Shown here in pieces: positions 43,750 through 51,453 of a DNA stretch of 64,000 nt (its first letter is position 1; each line of letters starts with the position of its first letter). This stretch comes from Micrococcus flavus (GTDB taxonomy: Bacteria; Actinomycetota; Actinomycetes; Actinomycetales; Micrococcaceae). The notes beneath the pieces were generated by a model. It did no database searches. It was not told the origin of the DNA and saw nothing but the letters and a program-made list of their open reading frames with translations. The translations under genes were made by a program, and so were the position numbers. The DNA is taken from contig NZ_JACHMC010000001.1 of the NCBI RefSeq assembly GCF_014204815.1, forward strand, positions 682,001 through 746,000, read 5' to 3'.

Positions 43750-44736
43750 ATGTCCTTCCCGCTGCACCGTCCGCGCCGTCTGCGCCAGTCCGCCGCGATG
43801 CGCCGGCTGGTCGCCGAGACCCGCATCCACCCGAACCAGCTGATCCTGCCCGCCTTCATCAAGGAGGGCGTGAGCGAGCCGGTGGCCATCGAGTCCATGC
43901 CGGGCGTCGTCCAGCACACCGCGGACACCCTCAAGCGAGCCGCCGCGGAGGCGGCGGAGCTCGGCGTCGGCGGCATCATGCTCTTCGGCGTGCCCGCGCA
44001 GCGGGACGCCACCGGCTCCTGCTCCCTGGACCCCGAGGGCGTGCTGAACGGGGCCGTCCGGGACGTGAAGGGGGAGGTGGGGGACGCGCTCGTCGTGATG
44101 TCCGACCTCTGCCTGGACGAGTTCACCGACCACGGCCACTGCGGCGTGCTCCGCGAGGACGGGGCCGTGGACAACGACGCCACCCTGGAGATCTACGCGC
44201 AGATGGGCGTGGCGCAGGCCGAGGCCGGCGCGGACGTGCTCGGCCCCTCCGGGATGATGGACGGCCAGGTCCGCGTGATCCGCGAGGCCCTCGACGACGC
44301 CGGTCACCAGGACACCGCGATCCTCGCTTACGCCGCCAAGTACTCCTCCGCGTTCTACGGCCCGTTCCGCGACGCCGTCGACTCGGCACTGCAGGGCGAC
44401 CGCAAGACCTACCAGATGGACCCCGCCAACCGGACCGAGGCGATCCACGAGGTCATGCTGGACCTCGAGGAGGGCGCGGACATGGTCATGGTCAAGCCGG
44501 CCATGAGCTACCTGGACGTGCTCCGCGAGGTCGCGGACCTGGCCGACGTCCCCGTCTCCGCGTACCAGATCTCCGGCGAGTACGCGATGATCGAGGCCGC
44601 CGCGGCCCACGGCTGGATCGACCGCAAGGCGTCCATCGTCGAGTCCGTGCTCTCCATCCGGCGCGCCGGCGCCGACACCGTGCTCACCTACTGGGCGGCC
44701 GAGCTCGCCCGCTGGATCAAGGAGGACTCGCTCTGA
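43750..44736 (+). CDS. hemB: Delta-aminolevulinic acid dehydratase HemB
   Basis: 328 residues. The metal-site motif [14 protein letters not shown] near residue 119 has Cys, Asp and Cys, intermediate between the all-Cys zinc type and the Asp/Ala magnesium type. The two catalytic Lys lie in [17 protein letters not shown] and [12 protein letters not shown]. It condenses two aminolevulinates to porphobilinogen. The ATG at 43750 has AGGAG upstream at longer than usual spacing (13 bases). It is followed by hemL with a one-base overlap. Confidence 0.96.
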   Translation: MSFPLHRPRRLRQSAAMRRLVAETRIHPNQLILPAFIKEGVSEPVAIESMPGVVQHTADTLKRAAAEAAELGVGGIMLFGVPAQRDATGSCSLDPEGVLNGAVRDVKGEVGDALVVMSDLCLDEFTDHGHCGVLREDGAVDNDATLEIYAQMGVAQAEAGADVLGPSGMMDGQVRVIREALDDAGHQDTAILAYAAKYSSAFYGPFRDAVDSALQGDRKTYQMDPANRTEAIHEVMLDLEEGADMVMVKPAMSYLDVLREVADLADVPVSAYQISGEYAMIEAAAAHGWIDRKASIVESVLSIRRAGADTVLTYWAAELARWIKEDSL

Positions 44737-46052
44737 TGACGACGACGACCAACGCCGCGGCCTTCGCGGCCGCCCAGCAGGTCATCCCCGGGGGCGTGGA
44801 CTCGCCCGTGCGCGCGTTCGGCTCCGTGGGCGGCACGCCCCGGTTCATGGCCTCCGCGCGCGGGGCGTACCTGACCGACGTGGAGGGCGCCGAGTACGTG
44901 GACCTCGTGTGCTCGTGGGGCCCCATGCTGCTCGGCCACAACGACCCCCGCGTGGTCGAGGCCGTGCACGCCGCCGTGGACCGCGGCCTGTCCTTCGGCA
45001 CCTCCGTGGAGGGGGAGACCGAGCTGGCCCGCCTGATCGCCTCCCGCGTGCCCGTGGAGCGCGTGCGCTTCGTGTCCACCGGCACCGAGGCCACCATGAC
45101 CGCCCTGCGTCTGGCGCGCGGCGTGACCGGCCGGAACCTGATCGTGAAGTTCGCCGGCTGCTACCACGGCCACTCGGACGGCCTCCTCGCCGCCGCCGGC
45201 TCGGGCGTGGCCACGCAGGCCCTGCCCGGCTCGGCCGGCGTCACCGAGGCCGCGGCCTCCGAGACGATCGTGGTGGACTACAACGACCGCGCCGCCCTCG
45301 GGGCCGTCTTCGCCGAGAAGGGCGAGCGGATCGCCGCCGTCATCACCGAGGCCGTGCCCTGCAACATGGGCGTGGTGGAGCCCGCCGAGGGCTACAACGC
45401 GTTCCTGCGCGAGATCACCCGCCGGCACGGCGCGCTGCTGATCTGGGACGAGGTCCTCACCGGCTTCCGCGCCACCGCCACCGGCGGCTGGGGCCTGTCC
45501 GGGCAGCCCGAGGGCTGGACCCCGGACATCTGGTGCTTCGGCAAGGTGATCGGCGGCGGCATGCCCGCGGCCGCCCTGGCCGGCTCGGAGGAGATCATGA
45601 ACCACCTGGCCCCGCTGGGCCCGGTGTACCAGGCAGGCACCCTCTCAGGGAACCCGGTGGCCATGGCCGCCGGCATCGCCACCCTGGGGGACGCGGACGA
45701 GTCCGTGTACGCCGCCGTGCAGCGCGCCTCCGACGCCCTGCGCGAGGGCGTGGTGTCGGCGTTCGATGCCGCGGGCCTGGACCACTCGATCCAGCGCGCC
45801 GGCACGCTGTTCTCCGTGGCGTTCGGCACGTCCGAGCGCGGCGTGCACGACTACGCCGACGCCCAGGGCCAGGAGGTCTTCCGCTACGCGCCGTTCTTCC
45901 AGTCCATGCTGGAGCAGGGCGTGTACCTGCCGCCCTCGGTGTTCGAGGCATGGTTCGTCTCCGCGGCCCACGACGACGCCGCGATCGGCCGCGTCCTCGA
46001 CGCCCTGCCGGCCGCGGCACGCGCGGCGGCGGCCGCCACGCCGCAGGGCTGA
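44736..46052 (+). CDS. hemL: Glutamate-1-semialdehyde 2,1-aminomutase HemL
   Basis: 438 residues. PLP class III aminomutase motifs are [18 protein letters not shown] at the start, [31 protein letters not shown] and the Schiff-base Lys in [12 protein letters not shown]. It makes 5-aminolevulinate, supplied to hemB immediately upstream. A near-perfect 20-bp hairpin follows the stop and ends the unit. Confidence 0.96.
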   Translation: MTTTTNAAAFAAAQQVIPGGVDSPVRAFGSVGGTPRFMASARGAYLTDVEGAEYVDLVCSWGPMLLGHNDPRVVEAVHAAVDRGLSFGTSVEGETELARLIASRVPVERVRFVSTGTEATMTALRLARGVTGRNLIVKFAGCYHGHSDGLLAAAGSGVATQALPGSAGVTEAAASETIVVDYNDRAALGAVFAEKGERIAAVITEAVPCNMGVVEPAEGYNAFLREITRRHGALLIWDEVLTGFRATATGGWGLSGQPEGWTPDIWCFGKVIGGGMPAAALAGSEEIMNHLAPLGPVYQAGTLSGNPVAMAAGIATLGDADESVYAAVQRASDALREGVVSAFDAAGLDHSIQRAGTLFSVAFGTSERGVHDYADAQGQEVFRYAPFFQSMLEQGVYLPPSVFEAWFVSAAHDDAAIGRVLDALPAAARAAAAATPQG

Positions 46053-46083
46053 GGCCCGGGCGGGCCGGCGCCCACCGGACCCA

Positions 46084-46127
46084 CGACGACGGCGTCGTCA
46101 CCTGCCGAGGTGACGTCGCCGTCGTCG
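46084..46127. terminator. Terminator after hemL
   Basis: 20-base arms (46084-46103 and 46108-46127) with one mismatch and a GCCG loop, 31 bases past the hemL stop. Confidence 0.8.
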
Positions 46128-46148
46128 CATGACCGCGCCGAGCTGCGG

Positions 46149-46166
46149 TGATACCGGGCTGATACC
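46149..46166 (+). promoter_or_regulatory. Direct-repeat operator candidate of the toxin-antitoxin pair
   Basis: TGATACC at 46149-46155 and again at 46160-46166, 11 bases apart, one helical turn. The second copy overlaps the -10 TACCAT. Tandem sites one turn apart fit binding by ribbon-helix-helix dimers. Confidence 0.5.
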
Positions 46167-46175
46167 ATTCTGCTC
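46163..46175 (+). promoter_or_regulatory. Leaderless-type promoter of the toxin-antitoxin pair
   Basis: TACCAT at 46163-46168, seven bases, then ATG at 46176. Confidence 0.5.
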
Positions 46176-46379
46176 ATGGCGATGACCCTGCGACTGACGG
46201 CGGATGACGAGAAGCTCCTGGCGGAGCTCGCCCAGGCCGAGGGTGTGAGCAAGCACGAGGCCACCCTCCGGGCCATCCGTGAAGCGGCCGAGCGCCGCGG
46301 GCACGAGACGGCGGTCGCGGCGGCATCGGCGGCCGCCCGTGAGCGCTACGCCGACCTTTTGGACCGTCTCGGACGATGA
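46176..46379 (+). CDS. Ribbon-helix-helix antitoxin
   Basis: 67 residues. A beta-strand MAMTLRLT and two helices (ADDEKLLAELAQAEG; SKHEATLRAIREAAERRG) form a CopG/Arc-like ribbon-helix-helix domain. A C-terminal Ala-rich helix (EERYADLLDRL-like end) would wrap the toxin. It should repress its own promoter at the direct repeats upstream. The stop overlaps the toxin start (ATGA), the usual coupling of such pairs. Confidence 0.8.
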   Translation: MAMTLRLTADDEKLLAELAQAEGVSKHEATLRAIREAAERRGHETAVAAASAAARERYADLLDRLGR

Positions 46380-46738
46380 CCGTCCACCTCACCACCGAGG
46401 ACCTCCTCGCCCTGGCGGCCGACCTGAGGGTGGGGCCGCTGAGAGACCTCGGCCTGCTCGACAGCGCCGCCCACAGGCCCGCCAGCGTGGTGTACGGGCG
46501 GGAGGTCTATCCGGGGCTCGACGAGAAGGCTGCCGTCCTTCTCGAGTCCCTCGTCCGGAACCATCCGTTGGGAGACGGGAACAAGAGGCTCGGCTGGCTC
46601 GCCGTCGTCGTCTTCTACTCAGTGAACGGCGTCGTCCTCGACGCCCCCGACGACGATGCCTACGACCTGGTCGTCGGCGTCGCGGCGGGCGAACGGAGTG
46701 TGGCCGAGATCGGCGCCGCGCTGTCCGCCTGGCACTGA
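46376..46738 (+). CDS. Doc/Fic-type toxin (death-on-curing family)
   Basis: 120 residues. The Fic-fold motif reads HPLGDGNKR at residues 63-71, with the catalytic His63 and the Lys-Arg ending characteristic of Doc. Upstream ASVVYGREVYPGLDEKAAVLLESLVRNH matches Doc helices. Known Doc toxins phosphorylate EF-Tu and stop translation, while canonical Fic enzymes AMPylate; the Doc-like Lys favours the former. The motif has Leu where most have Phe (HPL for HPF). The partner antitoxin here is ribbon-helix-helix rather than Phd. Confidence 0.85.
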   Translation: MTVHLTTEDLLALAADLRVGPLRDLGLLDSAAHRPASVVYGREVYPGLDEKAAVLLESLVRNHPLGDGNKRLGWLAVVVFYSVNGVVLDAPDDDAYDLVVGVAAGERSVAEIGAALSAWH

Positions 46739-46765
46739 CGCTGCCGATCCGTCCTGCCCAGCGGC

Positions 46766-47452
46766 TCAGGCAGGCGGCTCGACAGGCCAGGCGCGGGAGA
46801 CCGTGGCCTGCGGGTCCTTGCGCCGCAGGTACTCCTCGAAGCTCTCCGCCTGCTCGGCCTTCCACCGGATCTGCTGGGCGTGGAGGTCGGGCAGGGGCAT
46901 GTCCGCCTTCGGATGGCGCCGGACGAGCTCGTCCATGACCTGCACCGCTGCGAGCGCATCCGCGGCCGAGGTGTGCGCGTCCGTCAGGGACACGCCGTAG
47001 TGCTCGGAGACCGCGCCGAGGGTCCGCTTGCCCTTGCGGAAGCGGTCCAGCTGCTTGTCCACGACGAACGGGTCCACCACGGGCCGCGGCTCGAGCGGGG
47101 CGATCCCGTGGCGGCGGGCCTCGCGGTCCATCACGGTGAAGTCGTAGACGGCGTTGAAGGCCACCACCGGGATCCCCGCGACGAAGAGGTCACGCAGGGT
47201 CTCGGTGATCTCCGAGACGCCCTGCCGGGCGGGCATGCCCTCGGCCTGCGCCCTCTCCGTGGTGACCCCGTGCACGGCGGCGGCCTCCTCCGGGATGGGC
47301 ACGCCGGGGTCCACGAGCCACTCCGCGGAGGAGACGGCGCGCCCCTGGGCGTCCACCATCACCACGGTGGCGGTGACGATCAGCGCCTGCTTCGGGTCGC
47401 GGCCGGTGGTCTCGAGGTCGAACCCCGCACGGATCTGCTGGTTCCAGGTCAT
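46766..47452 (-). CDS. DEDDh 3'-5' exonuclease (DNA polymerase III epsilon-like)
   Basis: 228 residues. Exo I GFDLETTGRDP (residues 10-20), Exo II AFNAVYDFTVMD and Exo III DAHTSAADALAA place the four acidic residues and the His of the DEDDh family. It is an epsilon-like, stand-alone exonuclease, not the large DnaQ-type polymerase subunit. The C-terminal 50 residues are charged and unassigned. The ATG at 47452 is supported by TACGGT seven bases upstream on the minus strand. Likely a nucleic-acid trimming or repair enzyme. Confidence 0.9.
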   Translation of the reverse strand: MTWNQQIRAGFDLETTGRDPKQALIVTATVVMVDAQGRAVSSAEWLVDPGVPIPEEAAAVHGVTTERAQAEGMPARQGVSEITETLRDLFVAGIPVVAFNAVYDFTVMDREARRHGIAPLEPRPVVDPFVVDKQLDRFRKGKRTLGAVSEHYGVSLTDAHTSAADALAAVQVMDELVRRHPKADMPLPDLHAQQIRWKAEQAESFEEYLRRKDPQATVSRAWPVEPPA

Positions 47453-47465
47453 GGCCTCCACCGTA
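47453..47465 (-). promoter_or_regulatory. Leaderless-type promoter of the DEDDh exonuclease gene
   Basis: TACGGT at 47465-47460 (minus strand), seven bases, then ATG at 47452. Confidence 0.5.
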
Positions 47466-47520
47466 CCGACGGGCCGGACACGACAAGCCCGACCGGCCCT
47501 CGGCATCGCAGGATGGAGGC

Positions 47521-47910
47521 ATGAGCACCCCGGAGCCGAACGCCGCCGCGCCCGTGCCCCCGGCGGGGCCGATCACCCTGGCCGAGGCGCTCGCGGCCCT
47601 GGCCGGTCGGATCCCGGCGGGGCGCGCGGTGTCCTACGGGGGACTGGCGGCCGTGCTGGGCGCGGGCGGGCCACGGCAGGCCGGCCGCGCGATGGCCGAG
47701 GCGGACCCGGGCACCCCGTGGTGGCGCGTGGTGCGCGCCGACGGCTCCCTCCCCGCCGACCTGGTGGGGCGGGCCGCGCCCCGGTGGGCGGACGAGGGGA
47801 CGCCCCTGCGGGCCGGCGGGGTGCCGCGCGTCGACCTCTCCCGCGCCCGCTGGGAGCCCGACGACGCTGACCTGGCCGTCGCCGAGCACCTCGCCGCCCG
47901 TGTGGGGTGA
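47521..47910 (+). CDS. Alkyltransferase-like protein (MGMT family, no active-site Cys)
   Basis: 129 residues. It has the DNA-binding part of O6-alkylguanine-DNA alkyltransferases (GRAVSYGGLAAVLGAGGPRQAGRAMAEAD). At the active site it has PWWRVVRADGSL, where MGMT has Pro-Cys-His-Arg-Val. The methyl-accepting Cys is therefore replaced by Trp, as in ATL proteins that bind alkylated guanine and direct it to nucleotide excision repair. It is unusually close to adnAB. CAGGAT six bases before the ATG is a weak leaderless-type signal. Confidence 0.88.
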   Translation: MSTPEPNAAAPVPPAGPITLAEALAALAGRIPAGRAVSYGGLAAVLGAGGPRQAGRAMAEADPGTPWWRVVRADGSLPADLVGRAAPRWADEGTPLRAGGVPRVDLSRARWEPDDADLAVAEHLAARVG

Positions 47911-47952
47911 GGCAGCCGCCTAACGTGTCCGGCCCGGTGGGAGGATGGGCGC

Positions 47953-50900
47953 ATGACCGCACGGCCGACCCCGGACCCCACCCCGCGCGGCCCTGCCGCG
48001 CCCGCCTCAGGGGAGCACGGGCGCGCCGACGGACTCTCCGGCGAGGACCTGGCGCTCCTGATCGGGGAGCCGCCCGAGGAGCTCGCCCCCGCCGCGCCGG
48101 AGCACGCGCGCCTGGTCCGGGGGGAACGCTCCGCGGACACGCCGCTCGTCCTCACCGCCGAGCAGGAGGCCGTGGCCTCACTGTCGCCCGGTCACGGCGC
48201 CGTCCTGGTGCTGGGCGCCCCGGGCACGGGCCGCAGCACCGTGGCGGTGGAGCTGGCGGCGCGCCGGATCGAACAGGGCCTGGACCCCGAGGCGCTGCTG
48301 GTGCTGGCGCCCACGCGCGACGCCGCCGCGCGCCTGCGGGACGCCCTGACCGTCCGCCTGGCCGCCGCGGGCCACGGCACGCGAGCCGTCACGCCGGTGC
48401 GCACCTGGGCCGCCTACGCCTTCGACCTCATCCGCCGGGCCCGCGTCACCGGACCCCTGCGCCATCTGGCCCGGCCGCCGCGGCTGCTCTCCGGCGCGGA
48501 GCAGGACACGGTGATCGCCGAACTCCTGGACACGTACGCCGAGGGCCTGGCGGTGCCCCCGGCGTGGCCGGAGGAGATCGCCGAGGCCGTGGACACCCGC
48601 GGGTTCCGGCGCGAGGTCCGCGAGCTCGTGGACCGCATGAGCGAGTTCGGCGTCGAGCCCGGGCACCTGCAGGAACTGGGACGTCGCCACAGTCGTCCCG
48701 CCTGGACGGCGGCCGCCGAGCTGGTGCAGGACTACCGGGACCGGCTGGATCTGGGCATGGCCGAGGCCTTCGACGCGGCGGGCCTGATCTCGGCGGCCGT
48801 GCGGCTGCTGACCGAGCGCTTCCCGGAGGACCCCGAGCGGGACGCCGCCGCGGTGGCCTTCGCCGACGCCGAGCGCGCCCGGCTGCGCCTGGTGGTGGTG
48901 GACGACCTCCAGGAGGCCGGCCCGGCCGTGCACGACCTGCTCCGGCAGCTGGCCCGCGGCACGGACACCCTCCTGACCGCCTCCCCGGACACCACGGTGG
49001 AGGGCTTCCGCGGGGCCCGCCCGGACCTGGTGTCCCGGTACCCGGCCGTCCTCGACCCGGATCCCGTGCCCGGCGCACCGGCGGCCCCCGCCCTGGACGA
49101 GCGCATCCACGTCCTCACCCGTGGGCACCGGATGACGTCCGAGGTCCAGGAGGGCTACCTCCGCCTGGCCCGGCGTGTGCGCCAGCGGACGGTCGGCGTC
49201 GAGCGCACCCGCACCGCCACGGTGCCCGCCGGGGACGGCGGCCGGGTGCAGGCATGCCTCGTGCCCTCCCGTGCCCACGAGGACCAGCTGGTGCTCGAGC
49301 GGATCCTGCGCGTCCACCACGAGGAGGAGGTCCCGCTGGACGAGATCCTCGTGGTGGCCCGCTCCGGCGCGCGCGTGGCGGCCACCGCCCGGCACCTCGA
49401 GGCCGAGGGCGTGCCCGTGGTCCAGGACGCCGCGGGCGCCGTGCTCAAGGACGAGCCCGCCGTCGCGCCGCTGCTGACCCTGCTGCGCGCGGTCTCCGCG
49501 CAGGCGGAGGACGGCGAGGACGCGGCCGCGCTGGACGCGGACGAGGCCGTCGCGCTCCTGCGCGGTCGGTTCGGCATGGCCACCGCGCTGCACGTGCGCC
49601 GCCTGCGCCAGGACCTGCTGGCCGCCGAGCGCGCCCGCGGCGGAGCGCGCCCCTCGGACGAGCTGCTCGTGGCGGCGCTGGGAGACCCCTCCCTGGCCGG
49701 GGAGGAGAGGGACCGGCACCGGGCGCTGCGCCGCATCGCCTGGATGCACGGCGCCGGGCTCGCGGCGGCCCGGGAGCCGGGCGCCACCGCCGAGACCGTG
49801 CTGTGGGCGATGTGGGACGCCTCCGGCCGCGCCGACCACTGGCGCGCCACGGCCCTGGGTCGGGTGGAGGGCGCCGCCACGCGCCGCGAGGCCCGCCAGG
49901 CGGACGCGGACCTGGACGCCGTCGTCGCACTGTTCCGCGTGGCCGAGCGCTTCGTGGACCAGTTCCCGGGCGCGGCCCCGGCGGACTTCGCCGCGTACAT
50001 GCAGTCCCAGGACCTGCCGATGGACTCCCTGGCCCGCCGGGCCGAGGGAGCCGACGCCGTCCACGTGCGCACGCCCGCCGCCGCGGCCGGCCGCCAGTGG
50101 CACACCGTGATCGTGGTGGGGCTGCAGGAGGGGCAGTGGCCCAACACCACCCTGCGCGGCCAGCTGCTCGGCGCCACGGACCTGGCGGACCTGCTCACCG
50201 CGCCCGAGGCCGCGGCGTGGCCCACCGACCACCGCACCCGCCTGGCCGAGGTCCGGCAGGACGAGCTGCGGATGCTCGCGGCGGCGGTGTCCCGCGCGCG
50301 GCACCGGGTGGTGGCCACGGCCGTGCGGAACGAGGACGAGTCGCCCTCGGACTTCCTGGACCTCCTGGACCCCGTGGCGGACCCGGCCGCGGGGCGGCCC
50401 CTCACCCCCGTCCCGCCACCGCTGACCGCTCCGGCCCTCGTGGCCCGGCTGCGGCGCCGCCTCGAGGTGCCGGACGAGCCCGCCGCGCTGGTGGGCCTGG
50501 AGGACCCGGCGGCCGCCGCGGGCCTGGCCGCCCTCGCCGCGGACGGGGTAGTGCCCGCCGACCCCGCGCACTGGTGGGGCCTGGCGGAGCTGTCCACCGC
50601 CGCCCCGCTGACGGACACCGCCACCGAGGCGGTGCGGCTCTCCCCCTCCCGCGCCCAGACGGCGCTCGAGAACCCCCTGAACTGGCTGCTGTACCACGTG
50701 GGCTCCCAGGCCGGCGGCACGCTCGCGCAGTCCGTGGGCACGCTCGTGCACTCCGTGGCCGAGCACCACCCCGACGGCGAGCCGGGCGCCGTCCGGGCCG
50801 AGCTGGAGCGCCGCCTGCCGGAGCTCGGCCTGCCGGACGGGTGGGCCGCGGACGTCGAGCACGCCCGCGCCCGCCGGCTGATGGAGGCCTACATCGGGTA

Positions 50901-51453
50901 CTGGTCCGAGATGCGTGCGGCGGGCCGCCGACCGCTGGCCCAGGAGGTCGTGGTCCGTGCGTCGCTGCACTGGGACGACCTGGAGGTGGAGATCTCCGGA
51001 GTGATCGACCGGCTGGAGATGGACAGCCAGGGGCGCCCCTATGTCGTCGACCTCAAGACCGGCCGCCGTGCTCCCACCCAGGAGGAGCTGCTGCGCCTGC
51101 CGCAGCTGGCCGCGTACCAGGTGGCGCTGCGCGCCGAGGGCCTCGTCCGCCTCCTCGAGGCGGAGGAGACGGACCCCGCCCTGCGGGAGGCCCTCGCCGA
51201 GCTCGCCCGGCCGTCCTCACCGGGCGGGGCGGCGCTCGTCCAGCTCGGGGCCGGCACCCAGCGCACCAAGGTCCAGGAGCAGCCACCCCTGACGGACGAG
51301 GACGTGTGGGCGCTGCAGGACGTCTTCGCGGCGGCCCGCCGCACCGTGGGCCCCCGCTTCCTGGCCGTGCACGGGCCCGGGACGCGGTGCGCGCTCCCGT
51401 CCGTGTGCCCCCTCTGCTCCGAAGGAAGGCAGGTCACCGAGTGGCATCGCTGA
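47953..51453 (+). CDS. adnA: AdnA subunit of the AdnAB helicase-nuclease
   Basis: 1166 residues. A UvrD-like ATPase module is followed by a RecB-type nuclease domain (YVVDLKTGRRAPTQEELLRLPQLAAYQ near 1032-1060). The P-loop is GAPGTGRST (88-96) with Arg94 in the position of the essential Lys, and motif II reads VVVDDLQEAG where DExxD is usual, so the ATPase may be weak or dead. C-terminal CALPSVCPLC provides three cysteines that may form part of an Fe-S cluster as in AddB-like nucleases. With AdnB it resects double-strand breaks in actinobacteria. The downstream gene overlaps by 13 bases. Confidence 0.92.
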   Translation: MTARPTPDPTPRGPAAPASGEHGRADGLSGEDLALLIGEPPEELAPAAPEHARLVRGERSADTPLVLTAEQEAVASLSPGHGAVLVLGAPGTGRSTVAVELAARRIEQGLDPEALLVLAPTRDAAARLRDALTVRLAAAGHGTRAVTPVRTWAAYAFDLIRRARVTGPLRHLARPPRLLSGAEQDTVIAELLDTYAEGLAVPPAWPEEIAEAVDTRGFRREVRELVDRMSEFGVEPGHLQELGRRHSRPAWTAAAELVQDYRDRLDLGMAEAFDAAGLISAAVRLLTERFPEDPERDAAAVAFADAERARLRLVVVDDLQEAGPAVHDLLRQLARGTDTLLTASPDTTVEGFRGARPDLVSRYPAVLDPDPVPGAPAAPALDERIHVLTRGHRMTSEVQEGYLRLARRVRQRTVGVERTRTATVPAGDGGRVQACLVPSRAHEDQLVLERILRVHHEEEVPLDEILVVARSGARVAATARHLEAEGVPVVQDAAGAVLKDEPAVAPLLTLLRAVSAQAEDGEDAAALDADEAVALLRGRFGMATALHVRRLRQDLLAAERARGGARPSDELLVAALGDPSLAGEERDRHRALRRIAWMHGAGLAAAREPGATAETVLWAMWDASGRADHWRATALGRVEGAATRREARQADADLDAVVALFRVAERFVDQFPGAAPADFAAYMQSQDLPMDSLARRAEGADAVHVRTPAAAAGRQWHTVIVVGLQEGQWPNTTLRGQLLGATDLADLLTAPEAAAWPTDHRTRLAEVRQDELRMLAAAVSRARHRVVATAVRNEDESPSDFLDLLDPVADPAAGRPLTPVPPPLTAPALVARLRRRLEVPDEPAALVGLEDPAAAAGLAALAADGVVPADPAHWWGLAELSTAAPLTDTATEAVRLSPSRAQTALENPLNWLLYHVGSQAGGTLAQSVGTLVHSVAEHHPDGEPGAVRAELERRLPELGLPDGWAADVEHARARRLMEAYIGYWSEMRAAGRRPLAQEVVVRASLHWDDLEVEISGVIDRLEMDSQGRPYVVDLKTGRRAPTQEELLRLPQLAAYQVALRAEGLVRLLEAEETDPALREALAELARPSSPGGAALVQLGAGTQRTKVQEQPPLTDEDVWALQDVFAAARRTVGPRFLAVHGPGTRCALPSVCPLCSEGRQVTEWHR

